Shown: positions 43,681 to 53,917 of the stretch, in pieces
How the letters are laid out: each line of letters opens with the position of its first letter
Numbering within the stretch: position 1 is the first letter of the stretch
Source of the DNA: Xanthomonas phaseoli pv. phaseoli
Lineage (GTDB): Bacteria; Pseudomonadota; Gammaproteobacteria; Xanthomonadales; Xanthomonadaceae
Assembly: GCA_022749655.1 (NCBI GenBank)
Contig: CP094243.1
Span: 3,348,001 to 3,412,000, forward strand
Reading direction: 5' to 3'
DNA: 64,000 nucleotides
Notes under the pieces: model-generated
Database searches by the model: none
The model's input: the letters and a program-made list of their open reading frames with translations, nothing else
Told to the model about the DNA's origin: nothing
Position numbers and translations under genes: made by a program

Positions 43681-44039
43681 TCCATTCCCACCTGACCGCG
43701 AACGAACTCTGCCGCACGTGTCGCCACTTCGACCTGGTTATCGCCTTGATAGCGAAGAACAACCACTCGATCTGCGCGGTCATACCCCTTGCGCTGCGGG
43801 TTCGCCACCTCGACCCCCTTATCCTTTACCGCATGGATATAGCTTGAAATGCCCACATTGATCATGGCGTGCGAGTAATCGCCAAGTGTCACTGCTCGGA
43901 TTGACTTACTTCCGAGTGCATATTCGGACGTAAGAATGATGTCTCCAATCTTCGTGATCCCGGTATCAATGACAAAGCACGGTTCCTGCTCGTGGATCTT
44001 TTCGTCTACTTCCATAAAAATTCCTTTTTCAGCTTCCAC
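43659..44039 (-). pseudogene. NlpC/P60 (YiiX/YebB-like) family protein truncated by IS256
   Basis: The first 119-120 codons survive (start MEAEKGIF at 44039 or MEVDEKIH at 44015), and the last six codons come from the IS end. GDIILTSEYALGSKSIRAV, then YSHAMINVGISSYIHAV, resembles circularly permuted papain-like hydrolases in which the SH motif carries the catalytic His. The C-terminal part with the expected Cys is lost or displaced. GC content and codon use are clearly lower than in the flanking genes, indicating acquired DNA. The original function is unknown, possibly a peptidoglycan or lipid amidase. Confidence 0.6.
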
Positions 44040-44190
44040 TTCGGAGTTTCATCTTAGACTAGTTGGGATGCTTACCCCAGCCCACCTCGCGCACAAAGCT
44101 CAGACACGGCCCAATAACGGAGCGGCGTCGTGAGCTCGACGGCATAACCGTTGGAACGATCGGCTGATGAACGGGCGCCGGATCCAAGAT

Positions 44191-44394
44191 CTAGGCCAAC
44201 GCTTCAGGAGGCATCTGGATCAATCCATCGATCTTGCGAGCACCCGGGTTGCGCCCTGACTGTATGCCTTCGCGAACGCGCTGCACCAGACCTCTCGTGC
44301 TTTGACCACAAAGCACACCAGCCACGCCCTCAGGCCTCAATGCATAGCGTTGCGGATACAGCTTTCGAAGCGTTTGAAGCGCGCTGGTAGACAT
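44191..44394 (-). CDS. Small hypothetical protein, possible DNA-binding
   Basis: 67 residues from ATG 44394 (MSTSALQTLRKLYPQRYALR), with an in-frame extension to 44523 that looks like noise. The middle, GVAGVLCGQSTRGLVQRVREG, could form a helix-turn-helix like small excisionase or phage regulators, followed by a basic tail. There is no clear homologue by eye. It lies in the low-GC patch beside a broken tRNA gene, where such genes are common. Low confidence. Confidence 0.35.
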   Translation of the reverse strand: MSTSALQTLRKLYPQRYALRPEGVAGVLCGQSTRGLVQRVREGIQSGRNPGARKIDGLIQMPPEALA

Positions 44395-44607
44395 GTTCGA
44401 GCGGGCCGTCCTTAGACCGATTTCAGACTTCTTATATCGCAGTTTTGGCAACACCGGCAGTCGTGGCAAAGCTGTGGCGAATAAGCACTGTTGGAAGCTG
44501 CTTTGGGATGTCCAAACCTGCATCGCACCCGCCGAACGGGCGACACCAGGCTTTATTAAACAACAGGTTAGACAAGATAGCGGTGACCCCTCAATTTCCC
44601 CTCTTCC

Positions 44608-44646
44608 TTAGGAGGGGGACGCTCTATCCAGCTGAGCTACGGGGCC
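44608..44646 (-). pseudogene. tRNA-Arg (CCU) 5' half, truncated
   Basis: Read on the minus strand, GGCCCCGTAGCTCAGCTGG then ATAGAGCGTCCCCCTCCTAA is the acceptor 5' strand, D arm and anticodon loop (CCU) of tRNA-Arg. After the anticodon loop the sequence diverges. There is no T arm (no GTTCRA) and no acceptor 3' strand. The break in the anticodon arm is a classic crossover position for tyrosine integrases. Confidence 0.8.
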
Positions 44647-44777
44647 AAGGGCGGCATTGTCGCACGATCGTTGCGATTGCCAAGCCGGTAGGTGGCCGGC
44701 GGAGCCTGCTAAAATCGCCGGCTACCGAGTTGCGGGTGGCTCTGCTACCGCGACCGTCACCGTTTCCAGGAGATCCC

Positions 44778-46308
44778 ATGTCCGCTGACCTGCTCAAGGC
44801 GCTCGACCTCGCTGCGTCCAATTCCGGCACCTATCTTGGCGAGGCGACCTGGTCGCAGGCCACCGGCGCCGGGTGCTGCAGCCGCTCAATCCGACCACCA
44901 ACGCGGTGATCGCCGAGGTGCAGGCGACCACGCCGGAAGACTACGAGCTGATCGTCCAGCGCGCGCAGGCCGCCTTCAAGGTGTGGCGGACCACGCCGGC
45001 GCCGCGTCGCGGCGAGGCGGTGCGTCTGTGCGGCGAGGCGCTGCGCGCGCACAAGGATGCGCTCGGGTCGCTGGTGGCGCTGGAAATGGGCAAGAGCAAG
45101 CCCGAAGGCGACGGCGAAGTGCAGGAGATGATCGACATCGCCGACTTTGCCGTGGGCCAGAGCCGCATGCTCTATGGCTACACCATGCATTCGGAGCGCC
45201 CCGGCCACCGCATGTACGAGCAGTACCAGCCCTTGGGCCTGGTGGGCATCATCAGCGCGTTCAACTTCCCGGTGGCGGTGTGGGCGTGGAATGCGTTTCT
45301 GGCGGCAATTTGCGGCGATGTCTGCATCTGGAAGCCGTCCAACAAGACGCCGCTGACCGCGATCGCGACGATGAAGATCTGCAACGCGGCGCTCAAGGAT
45401 GCCGGCTTCCCGGACATCTTCTTCCTGATCAACGATGCCGGCACGGCGCTGTCGGAAAAGCTGGTCGAAGACACCCGCGTGCCGTTGATCAGCTTCACCG
45501 GTTCGACCCAGATCGGCCGCGTGGTGGCAGAGAAGGTCGCCCGTCGCCTGGGCCGCTGCCTGCTGGAACTGGGCGGCAACAACGCCATCATCCTTGACGA
45601 AACCGCCGACCTGAAGCTGGCCATTCCGGGCATCGTGTTCGGTGCGGTCGGCACCGCCGGGCAGCGCTGCACCACCACGCGCCGCCTGATCGTGCACGCC
45701 TCCATCTATGACACCGTGCTGGCCACGCTGGTCAAGGCGTACAAGCAGCTCGACAGCAAGATCGGCGACCCCACCGACCCGGCAAACCTGATGGGCCCAC
45801 TCAACAGCCAGGGCGCCGTTGCGCAGTTCCTCGACTCGATCGCCAAGGCCAAGGCGGCCGGCGGCACCGTCGAAGTGGGCGGCACGGCGATCGATCGCCG
45901 GGCAACTTCGTGCTGCCGGCCATTGTCACGGGGCTGCAGAACAGCGACGCGGTGGTGCAGCACGAGACCTTCGCGCCGATCCTGTACGTAATGAAGTACA
46001 GCACGCTGGATGAAGCGATCGAGCTGCAGAACGGCGTGCCGCAGGGCCTGTCGTCGTCGATCTTCACCCAGAACCTCAAGGCCGCCGAGAAGTTCCTGTC
46101 GGCGGCAGGCAGCGATTGCGGCATCGCCAACGTCAACATCGGCACCTCGGGTGCGGAAATCGGCGGTGCGTTCGGCGGCGAGAAGGAAACCGGCGGCGGT
46201 CGCGAGTCTGGCTCGGATGCGTGGAAGGTGTATATGCGTCGTCAGACCAACACCATCAACTACTCCGATTCGCTGCCGCTGGCGCAGGGCATCAAGTTCG
46301 ATCTTTGA
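44778..46308 (+). CDS. Aldehyde dehydrogenase, ALDH7 / piperideine-6-carboxylate type (two frame breaks)
   Basis: 510 residues after repair, starting [17 protein letters not shown] with AGGAG upstream. The family core is complete: [48 protein letters not shown] with the general-base Glu, and the catalytic Cys in [16 protein letters not shown]7 members oxidise alpha-aminoadipic semialdehyde in lysine breakdown (AmaB/Pcd role); this is the best guess. The breaks are at 44871-44873 (one G missing) and 45898-45902 (one C or G missing, restoring [12 protein letters not shown]). It ends LAQGIKFDL. Confidence 0.9.
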
Positions 46309-46801
46309 TCCATGTCGCATGGCGCGCCGGGCACCTGCTTGGCGCGCCGTGCGGTCGCAACGGGCCTGCTGCGGCGGTCCGCGCGGCATCGCCGACGCAC
46401 ACACCCCGGGTGTTCCCACTATTGCGGCCGCGCTGGCAGCCCGGAAAACATCGGCGGCTGCAGGCGAAGCCCAGCAATCCGGCTCTGTGCAGCGCATGCC
46501 ACGTCTGCACCGGGCGCAGCGCTCGCCCGGCAGTAGAATGTCGGCGCCACGTGGCACCGGCCCGGCTTGAGCCCGCCGAGCCGCATGGCGCCCGTTCGGC
46601 ACCGCCGACAGCCAGTGTCCGGCAGCACGCGCCTCGACAGGCATGGCCACGCCCTACCCGCACGCGCGGCGATTTCAGCTCATCGCGCACGCAGAACCAG
46701 CCCCGCAACGACGTTTGGCCGCAAACGGCACGCCTTTTGCCCGGCAGCTCTGGGATAATCGTGCGACGCCAGCCTTCGGCTGCCCGCCTTTCAAGGAGTT
46801 C
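46309..46801. other. Aldehyde dehydrogenase-DUF4190 intergenic region
   Basis: 493 bases. No gene, RNA or strong hairpin was recognised. It should contain the promoter of the DUF4190 gene; the ATG at 46802 is preceded by AAGGAG. Confidence 0.4.
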
Positions 46802-47089
46802 ATGATGAACGTTGTCGTTCGACAGACCAGCGCCATGGCGATCGTCAGCCTGGTTGCGGGCATTCTCGGCTGGACGCTGATCCCGTTCCTGGGCAGCATC
46901 TGCGCCATCATTACCGGGCATCTGGCCCGCGCGGAAATCCGCCGCAACCCCCAGGGCCTGGATGGCGACGGCCTGGCCATCGGCGGCCTCATCATGGGCT
47001 GGCTGGCGGTGGCGCTCTGGGTGGTGGGAATCGCGTTTTTCCTGCTGTTCTTCGGCGGAATGGCCTGGCTTGCGGCCGCCAACAGTTGA
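46802..47089 (+). CDS. DUF4190 domain membrane protein
   Basis: 95 residues. Two hydrophobic helices (AIVSLVAGILGWTLIPFLGSI and a C-terminal one from about residue 60) flank GHLARAEIRRNPQGLDGDG, the usual DUF4190 layout with a GHxAxxEI-like motif. Function unknown. It is followed after 2 bases by a methyltransferase gene, so co-transcription is likely. Confidence 0.85.
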   Translation: MMNVVVRQTSAMAIVSLVAGILGWTLIPFLGSICAIITGHLARAEIRRNPQGLDGDGLAIGGLIMGWLAVALWVVGIAFFLLFFGGMAWLAAANS

Positions 47090-47091
47090 GC

Positions 47092-47857
47092 ATGGCCACG
47101 CCCTCCTCCGCCCAGCGCTTCAACGACCGCGTGGCGGCCTATGTGCGCTACCGGCCCAGTTACCCCCGCAGTTGCTGCGCTGGCTGCACGACGAACTGGG
47201 CGTGACGCCCGCAACGGCAGTGGCCGACATCGGCGCCGGCACCGGCATTTCCAGCCGGCTGTTTCTGGAAGCCGGGTATGCGGTGACGGCGGTGGAGCCC
47301 AACCAGGCCATGCGCGAAGCCGCGCTGCAGTGGCTGGCGGAATTTCCCAAGTTTCAGGCGATCGACGGCACCGCCGAAGCCACCGGGCTGGCCGATGCCA
47401 GCGTGGGCTTGGTGTCTGCGGCACAAGCATTCCACTGGTTCGACATGCAGGCGGTACGCGAGGAATGGGCGCGCATCCTGCAACCCGGCGGCCTGGCGGT
47501 GGTGTACTGGAATTCGCGCGAGCTGGACAGCACCGCGTTCCTGCGCGGCTACGAGCAGCTGCTGCTGGATTACGGCACCGACTATTCCGCAGTGGCCGAG
47601 CGGTACCAGGACGACGCCACCATGCAGGCGTGGTTCGGCGAAGGCTTCCGCGCGATGGCCCGCTTCCCGAATGTGCAGCGGCTGGACTTCGAGAGCTTGC
47701 GCGGCCGCCTGCTGTCGTCCTCGTACGCCCCGCTTGCGCACGACCCACGTCATGCCCCGATGCTCGCCGCACTCCGCACGTTGTTCGATGCGTCTGCGCA
47801 CGACGGGCTGATCGACTTCAATACCAAACCCGCGTGTTCGCCGGGAGATTGAACTGA
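47092..47857 (+). CDS. Class I SAM-dependent methyltransferase (two frame breaks)
   Basis: 255 residues after repair. It starts [21 protein letters not shown], has the SAM motif [17 protein letters not shown] and [12 protein letters not shown], and ends [13 protein letters not shown]. It is the methyltransferase_11 type; the substrate is unknown. The breaks are at the CCCCC run 47163-47167 (one C missing, giving [10 protein letters not shown]) and at 47817-47819 (one C missing, giving [13 protein letters not shown]). Without the second fix it would end at 47852 with the conserved tail lost. pyrD starts 5 bases later. Confidence 0.87.
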
Positions 47858-47862
47858 CCCGC

Positions 47863-48918
47863 ATGTATTCGCTTGCCCGCCCCTTCCTGTTTTCCCTGGA
47901 TGCCGAGCGCGCCCACGCGCTGGCGTTGCGTTCCATCGACACCGCCTACCGCACCGGCACCACGGCGTTGCTGGCCAGGCGCCCGGTGCCGCTGCCCACC
48001 CCGGCCTTCGGCCTGATGTTCCCCAACCCGGTGGGGCTGGGTGCCGGGCTGGACAAGAACGGCGAGCACATCGATGCGTTGTTTGCGCTGGGCTTTGGCT
48101 TTGTCGAGATCGGCACGGTGACGCCGCGTGCGCAGGAAGGCAACCCCAAGCCACGCATGTTCCGATTGCCGGAATACCAGGCGGTGATCAACCGCATGGG
48201 CTTCAACAATCTGGGCGTGGATGCGCTGGTGGCCAACGTGCAGCGCGCACGCCGCACGGGAGGCCTGCTCGGCATCAACATCGGCAAGAACAAGGACACG
48301 CCCAACGAGGAGGCCACCAGCGACTACCGTTACTGCATGGAGCGCGTGTATCCGCTGGCCGACTACATCACGGTCAACATCTCCTCGCCCAATACCGCAG
48401 GCTTGCGTGAGTTGCAGGAGGAACAATCGCTGCGCCGCCTGATTTCCGACTTGCGCGAAACCCAGGAAGCGCTAAGCGCGCAGCACGGCAAACGGGTGCC
48501 GATGCTGGTCAAGGTGGCGCCGGACCTCAACGACCGCGACATCGATGCCGCCGCACGCGTGCTGGCCGACCTGGCGGTGGATGGCGTGATCGCCACCAAC
48601 ACCACGGTGACGCGCACGCTGGTGGCCAATCACCCGCTGGCTGCCGAAGCCGGTGGACTCTCCGGCGCGCCGCTGCTGGGGCAATCCACGTTGGTGCTGC
48701 GGCGCCTGCGCGCGCGCCTGCCCGAATCGATCCCGTTGATTGGCGTGGGCGGCATCAACTCCGGAGCCGATGCGGTGGCCAAGATGGCAGCCGGTGCGAG
48801 TCTGGTGCAGTGCTACAGCGGGTTGGTGTATCGCGGACCGCAGCTCATCGGTGAATGCGTCAACGCCATCCGACGCCGCCGCGAAGCACCCAGCGGCGGT
48901 GCGGTGTCGACGCTATGA
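47863..48918 (+). CDS. pyrD: Dihydroorotate dehydrogenase (quinone), class 2
   Basis: 351 residues, intact. It has an N-terminal membrane-associating helix ([20 protein letters not shown]), the FMN barrel with [19 protein letters not shown], the catalytic Ser region [15 protein letters not shown] and VKVAPDLND. It oxidises dihydroorotate to orotate, passing electrons to quinone at the inner membrane, the fourth step of UMP synthesis. Its stop overlaps the murB ATG (ATGA). Confidence 0.97.
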   Translation: MYSLARPFLFSLDAERAHALALRSIDTAYRTGTTALLARRPVPLPTPAFGLMFPNPVGLGAGLDKNGEHIDALFALGFGFVEIGTVTPRAQEGNPKPRMFRLPEYQAVINRMGFNNLGVDALVANVQRARRTGGLLGINIGKNKDTPNEEATSDYRYCMERVYPLADYITVNISSPNTAGLRELQEEQSLRRLISDLRETQEALSAQHGKRVPMLVKVAPDLNDRDIDAAARVLADLAVDGVIATNTTVTRTLVANHPLAAEAGGLSGAPLLGQSTLVLRRLRARLPESIPLIGVGGINSGADAVAKMAAGASLVQCYSGLVYRGPQLIGECVNAIRRRREAPSGGAVSTL

Positions 48919-49967
48919 GCGATGCCGTGCAAACAGGCTGGCAGCTGAGCGAACAGGCGCCGCTGCGCGCGCTCAACACCTTCCATGTGGAGGCCACCGC
49001 GCGCTGGTTGCTCAACGTCCACGCGCCTGAGGCATTGCCGCAGGCATTGGCCGCGCCCGAGATCGCCGGACAACCGTTGCTGGTGCTGGGCAGCGGCAGC
49101 AATGTCCTGCTGGCCGGCGATCCGCCAGGCTGCGTGCTGTGTTTCGACAACCGCGAGACCTCCATCATCGCGCACCGTGCCGACCACGCCATCGTGCGCG
49201 CCGGTGCCGGCGTGAACTGGCATGCGCTGGTGCTGTACTCGCTGCAGCAGGGCTTGTCGGGGCTGGAAAACCTGGCCTTGATTCCGGGCACCGTGGGCGC
49301 CTGCCCGATCCAGAACATCGGTGCGTATGGCGCGCAGGTGGGCGACTTCATCCACGTGGTGGAAGCCTTCGACCGGCATGGCCAGCAGTTCGTGCGGCTG
49401 GATGCGGCCGACTGCGCGTTCGGCTACCGCGACAGCGTGTTCAAGCAGCAGCCCGAGCGTTATCTGATCGTGGCGGTGGAATTCAATCTACCGCTGCTGC
49501 ACGAACTGCGACTGGACTACGCCGGTATTCGCGAGGAACTGGCGCGCATGGGCGCCGAACTGGCAGGCGCGGCCGATGTGGCGCAGGCAGTGATCAACAT
49601 CCGTCGCCGCAAGTTGCCGGACCCGGACGTGCTGGGCAACGCAGGCAGCTTCTTCAAGAACCCGCTGCTGCCGAGCGAACAGATTGCCGCGTTGCAGGCC
49701 AGCTTTGCCGACATGCCGGTGTATCCGGGCGAGCATGCCGGCCAGGGCAAATTGTCGGCCGCCTGGCTGATCGAGCAATGCGGCTGGAAGGGCAAGCGCG
49801 AGGGCGATGCCGGCGTGTCGCCCGAGCACGCGCTGGTGCTGGTCAATTACGGCACCGCCACCGGCGCGCAGTTGCTGGATTTCGCGCGGCGCATTGCCGA
49901 GTCGGTGCGCGAGCGCTATTCGGTGATCCTGGAGCCGGAACCGCGCATCATCGGGGCGCATTGGTGA
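48915..49967 (+). CDS. murB: UDP-N-acetylenolpyruvoylglucosamine reductase
   Basis: 350 residues, intact, starting [17 protein letters not shown]. It has the FAD-binding [12 protein letters not shown], then [24 protein letters not shown], the catalytic region FGYRDSVFK, and AGSFFKNP with the C-terminal Glu loop of type I MurB. It reduces UDP-GlcNAc-enolpyruvate to UDP-MurNAc for peptidoglycan. It is coupled to pyrD upstream (ATGA) and to the EamA gene downstream (GTGA). Confidence 0.97.
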   Translation: MSDAVQTGWQLSEQAPLRALNTFHVEATARWLLNVHAPEALPQALAAPEIAGQPLLVLGSGSNVLLAGDPPGCVLCFDNRETSIIAHRADHAIVRAGAGVNWHALVLYSLQQGLSGLENLALIPGTVGACPIQNIGAYGAQVGDFIHVVEAFDRHGQQFVRLDAADCAFGYRDSVFKQQPERYLIVAVEFNLPLLHELRLDYAGIREELARMGAELAGAADVAQAVINIRRRKLPDPDVLGNAGSFFKNPLLPSEQIAALQASFADMPVYPGEHAGQGKLSAAWLIEQCGWKGKREGDAGVSPEHALVLVNYGTATGAQLLDFARRIAESVRERYSVILEPEPRIIGAHW

Positions 49968-50872
49968 CGCCAGCGCAGGTATCGCGGCGAGCCGCGCTGT
50001 GGATGCTCACCAGTACCTTCGCCTTCGGGTTGATGGCAATCACCATCCGCCTGGCCTCGAGCACGATTGCGACGACCGAGATCGCATTTTTCCGCAATGT
50101 GTTCGGGTTGCTGGCGTTGTTGCCGTTGATCCTGCGGCCGGGCAAGCCGCTGCCGCGCACGCGGCAATTGCCGCAGTATTTCGCCCGTACCTTGATCGGC
50201 CTGGCCTCGATGCTGTGCGGGTTTTGGGCGATCGGCCATCTGCCCCTGTCGCAGGCCATCTCGCTCTCCTACTCCACGCCGTTATTCGTCACCGTGCTGG
50301 CCGTGGTGTGGCTGCATGAGCAGGTCCGGCTGCGGCGCTGGCTGGCGGTGGCGGCGGGTTTTATCGGCGTGCTGGTGATCCTGCGACCAGGCTCGTCCAC
50401 GTTCACGCCCGGCTTGCTGATTGCGCTGTTGGCTGCGGTCATCAGCGCCATCGTCGCGATCCAGATCAAACAGCTCTCGCGCAGCGACGACTCGGACACG
50501 GTGGTGTTCTACACCTACGTGTTCTGGGTGCCGATGTCGCTGATTCCGGCGCTGTTCCAATGGAACTGGCCGCAGGGCATCGGCTGGGTATGGCTGGTGG
50601 CCACTGGCATCTTCGGCACCGCCGGGCAGTTGTTCTGGACGCGCGCACTCAAGCTGGGCGAAGTCTCTGCGCTACAGCCGATCAGTTTCATGCAGCTGCC
50701 GTTGGTGGCGCTGCTGGGTTGGTGGCTGTTCGGCGAGGCGATCGAACGCCACACCGTGATCGGTGCGGCCATCATCATCGGCGCCAACGTCTATATCGCC
50801 CATCGCGAAACGGTACTGGCGCGTCGTGCCGCCACGCATGCACCCGTGGAAGGCGCCAAGCCGGGCGAGTGA
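49964..50872 (+). CDS. EamA/DMT family transporter
   Basis: 302 residues, intact, from GTG 49964 overlapping the murB stop (GTGA). There are ten membrane helices in two EamA repeats. The first opens [20 protein letters not shown] and the second centres on [20 protein letters not shown]. Members export metabolites or amino acids; the substrate is unknown. Overlap with murB suggests one operon, although the functional link is not obvious. Confidence 0.9.
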   Translation: MTPAQVSRRAALWMLTSTFAFGLMAITIRLASSTIATTEIAFFRNVFGLLALLPLILRPGKPLPRTRQLPQYFARTLIGLASMLCGFWAIGHLPLSQAISLSYSTPLFVTVLAVVWLHEQVRLRRWLAVAAGFIGVLVILRPGSSTFTPGLLIALLAAVISAIVAIQIKQLSRSDDSDTVVFYTYVFWVPMSLIPALFQWNWPQGIGWVWLVATGIFGTAGQLFWTRALKLGEVSALQPISFMQLPLVALLGWWLFGEAIERHTVIGAAIIIGANVYIAHRETVLARRAATHAPVEGAKPGE

Positions 50873-51011
50873 GCCGGCATCCTGAGCTGCCTTGGCGAGA
50901 TCGGGAATGCATCTGGTCGGGACGCCAACGTACACTTCGGTCCCCAAGCGCAGCGCACGCTGCGTGCCGTAGCCCTGGCAACCTCATCCGCTGGAGTGTC
51001 ATGGAGTTCGC

Positions 51012-51715
51012 ATGCCGGTTCCAAGCAAGACAATCGGTTTGATCGGTGGCATGAGCTGGGAATCCACGCTGCCCTACTACCGCATCATCAATCAGCGCGT
51101 CCGCCATGCATGCGGCGGCCTGCATTCGGCGAAACTGCTGCTGTACAGCGTCAATTTCCACGAGATCGAGCGGCTGCAGCACACCGGCGATTGGGAGGGC
51201 GCTGGCCAGGCGATGGCAGCCGCCGCGCGTGCGCTGCAAGCAGCAGGCGCCGACTTCATCGTGCTGTGCACCAACACCATGCATTGCGTTGCCGACGCGA
51301 TCACCGCCGCGACGCCACTGCCGCTGCTGCATATCGCCGATGCCACCGCCGCTGCGCTCATCGCAGCGGGCGTCACCGGGTGGGGTTGCTCGGCACGCGC
51401 TTCACCATGGAGCAGCCGTTCTATCGCCAGCGCCTGCAGGCGCGCGGCCTGGACGTGCTGGTGCCGCCGGCCGAGGCACGCGCGCAGCTGCATCGGGTGA
51501 TCTACGACGAGCTCTGCCAGGGCGTGATCAAGCCCGAATCGCGCGCGTACTTCCGCCAGGTCATGGCCGAGCTCGGCCAGCACGGAGCGCAAGCGATCAT
51601 CCTGGGCTGCACCGAGATCTCGCTGCTCGTGGACAACACCGATGCACAGTTGCCGTTGTTCGACACCACCGCACTGCACGCCGAGGCAGCGGCGCTGGCA
51701 AGCGTGTCCGGCTGA
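51012..51715 (+). CDS. Aspartate/glutamate racemase family protein (frame broken near 51377)
   Basis: 234 residues after repair. TIGLIGGMSWESTLPYYR at the start, the first catalytic Cys in VLCTNTMHCVAD and the second in IILGCTEISLLVDN are diagnostic of YgeA-like, PLP-independent broad-specificity amino-acid racemases. The break is at 51376-51377, where one C is missing, restoring GVTRVGLLGTRFTME. It stands alone between the EamA and MFS genes. Confidence 0.92.
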
Positions 51716-51907
51716 TCGCAGCGTACGTCCAGGCGCGCGCGGTCACCAAAGCCCGCAGGTGTGCACGCGTAAGGTCTGATGGGTGTCATCGGCATTTCAA
51801 TGCCGAAACGGCGTAGCGATGGCCGCGCCCGGCAGCTAGCATTGCCTGCTCGGCGCGTCAGCAGGCTTTGATGGCAATGCGCGCCACCCGCGACAGGATG
51901 CGACTGC

Positions 51908-53189
51908 ATGACCAGCCATGCCCCATCAACCCAGCTCACCCGCAGCGATTACAAAACACTGGGCTTGTCCGCGCTGGGCGGCGCGCTGGAGTTCTACGAC
52001 TTCATCATCTTCATTTTTTCGCGAAGGTGCTGGGCGAGCTGTTCTTTCCGCCAGGCATTCCGGAATGGACGCGGCAGCTGCAGACATTCGGCATCTTTGC
52101 GGCCGGCTACCTGATCCGCCCGTTGGGCGGCATCGTGATGGCCCACTTTGGCGATCTGCTCGGCCGCAAGCGCATGTTCGCGCTGAGCATCGGATTGATG
52201 GCCCTGCCCACACTGGCGATCGGCGTGCTGCCGACCTACGCGCAGATCGGCGTGGCCGCACCGCTGCTGCTGTTGACGATGCGCCTGTTGCAGGGCGCAG
52301 CCATCGGTGGCGAAGTACCCAGTGCGTGGGTGTTCGTGGCAGAACATGTGCCCGCGCGGCGCACAGGGCTGGCCTGCGGCACCTTGACCGCTGGCCTGGC
52401 TGCCGGCGTGCTACTTGGTTCACTCAGTGCCGGCGCACTGAATCGTGCGTTTTCTTCGGACCAAATCGCCGAGTACGCCTGGCGCCTGCCGTTTTTGGCA
52501 GGCGGCATCTTCGGCCTGCTCTCGGTGTACTTGCGGCGCTGGCTGCATGAAACGCCGGTGTTCGCCGAGCTGGTCGCCATGCGCGCACTGGCGCGCGAGA
52601 CGCCACTGAAGGTGGTACTGCGCGATCACCCGCGCAGTCTGGCCATGTCGCTCTGGCTGACCTGGGTGATCGCCGCCGCAGTGCTGGTGGTGTCGCTGAT
52701 GACACCCACGCTGCTGCAGAGTGCGTACGGCTACCCGGCACCGGTGGCATTGCAGGCCAATCTTCTGGCAGTGCTGCTGCAGGCGATCGGCTCGGTGGTG
52801 GTCGGGGCACTGTCGGATCGTTGGGGCAACGGGCGTGTGCTGCTGGCCGGCAGCGTGTGCCTGGGCATCAGCGCATGGCTGTTCTACCGCTTTGCGGGCG
52901 CCCCCACCTGCTGTTCCCGCTGTATGCCCTGCTCGGCGCTGCGTTGGGCGTGCTGGGTGCGATTCCGCGCGTGATGGTCGAAGCGTTTCCACCGGTGGTC
53001 CGTCTGTCCGGCGTGTCGTTCGCCTACAACCTGGGCTATGCCGTGTTCGGCGGCCTGACCCCGCTGCTGGTGGTGATGCTGCTCAAGCAGCACCCGATGG
53101 GACCGGCGTACTACGTGATCTTGCTGGCTTCCATCGGCGCCATGGTTGGCGCCCGATTAGCGCAGCGGGAGCGTATCAACCGCCGTTAA
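51908..53189 (+). CDS. MFS transporter, metabolite:H+ symporter type (two frame breaks)
   Basis: 427 residues after repair, with twelve membrane helices. The MHS signature GGALEFYDFIIFIF in helix 1 and GDLLGRKRMFALSI in the 2-3 loop are clear; these carry citrate, alpha-ketoglutarate, proline or similar. The breaks are at the TTTTTT run 52014-52019 (one T missing, giving IFFAKVLGELF) and the CCCCC run 52901-52905 (one C missing, giving APHLLFPLYALLG). Its last four bases overlap the convergent PAP2 gene. Confidence 0.88.
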
Positions 53190-53917
53190 TCGGCAAACGG
53201 CACGCGCCCAGGTTGCTCTGCCACCGCGCCAGCCGGCGTGCGCCAATGCGGCCGCCGCGCGCCGCGGAACATCACCAGATACAGCCCGACCACCCACACC
53301 AACGCGGCCGACCAGCCGCCCAGGATGTCGGACGGGTAATGCACGCCCAGGTAGATGCGCGAGATGCCCACCAGCAGCGCGAACAGGCTGGCGGCGATGC
53401 TCACCGGCCAGCGCCAGCGCGTGTTCCAGGCCAGCGCGATGACCACCGCGGCCAGCGTCATCGAGCCCATCGCATGGCCGCTGGGAAAACTGAACGTGCT
53501 CTCCGGCGCGATCGATTCCCACAAGCTGGGGCGGTCGCGCTGGAAAAACTGCTTGGCGCCCATGTTGAGCAGCGCCGAGCCACCGAATCCCAGCGCGGCA
53601 AACGTGCCCTCGCGCCAGCGCTGCAGGACCAGCAACACCAGCACGATGGCGATATCGGCCGGAATCACGCCGTATTGGTAGCCGGCCTTGGAGATCGCGC
53701 CGAAAAACGCATCCAGGCCGGGCGTGGCGATGCTGCGCATGCTCCACAGCAGCGGCTCGTCGAAGTAGACATTTTCCAGCGCGTGGACTTCATCGGCCAG
53801 GTCCACGAACAGCCCTAGCGGCAGCAACACCCCGGCAAACAGCAACGCCATGCGCCACGCATTGCTACGCAACCACCCTTTGAACCCGGCCGGCGATTCA
53901 GCCGGCGCGGCGGACAT
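53186..53917 (-). CDS. PAP2 family phosphatase
   Basis: 243 residues, intact, with about six membrane helices. All three PAP2 motifs are present: KQFFQRDRP, FPSGH and SRIYLGVHYPSD. Likely substrates are undecaprenyl pyrophosphate or phosphatidylglycerophosphate at the periplasmic face. The start lies 20 bases inside the end of ispG on the same strand, so the two are co-transcribed. Confidence 0.92.
   Translation of the reverse strand: MSAAPAESPAGFKGWLRSNAWRMALLFAGVLLPLGLFVDLADEVHALENVYFDEPLLWSMRSIATPGLDAFFGAISKAGYQYGVIPADIAIVLVLLVLQRWREGTFAALGFGGSALLNMGAKQFFQRDRPSLWESIAPESTFSFPSGHAMGSMTLAAVVIALAWNTRWRWPVSIAASLFALLVGISRIYLGVHYPSDILGGWSAALVWVVGLYLVMFRGARRPHWRTPAGAVAEQPGRVPFAD

Larger units (their letters stand above)
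44040..44777. other. Low-GC accessory patch up to the aldehyde dehydrogenase gene
   Basis: 738 bases of atypical composition containing a small minus-strand ORF (44191-44394) and the tRNA-Arg 5' half (44608-44646). The dehydrogenase promoter is expected in 44650-44777. No integrase gene or intact attachment repeat was recognised. Confidence 0.5.
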
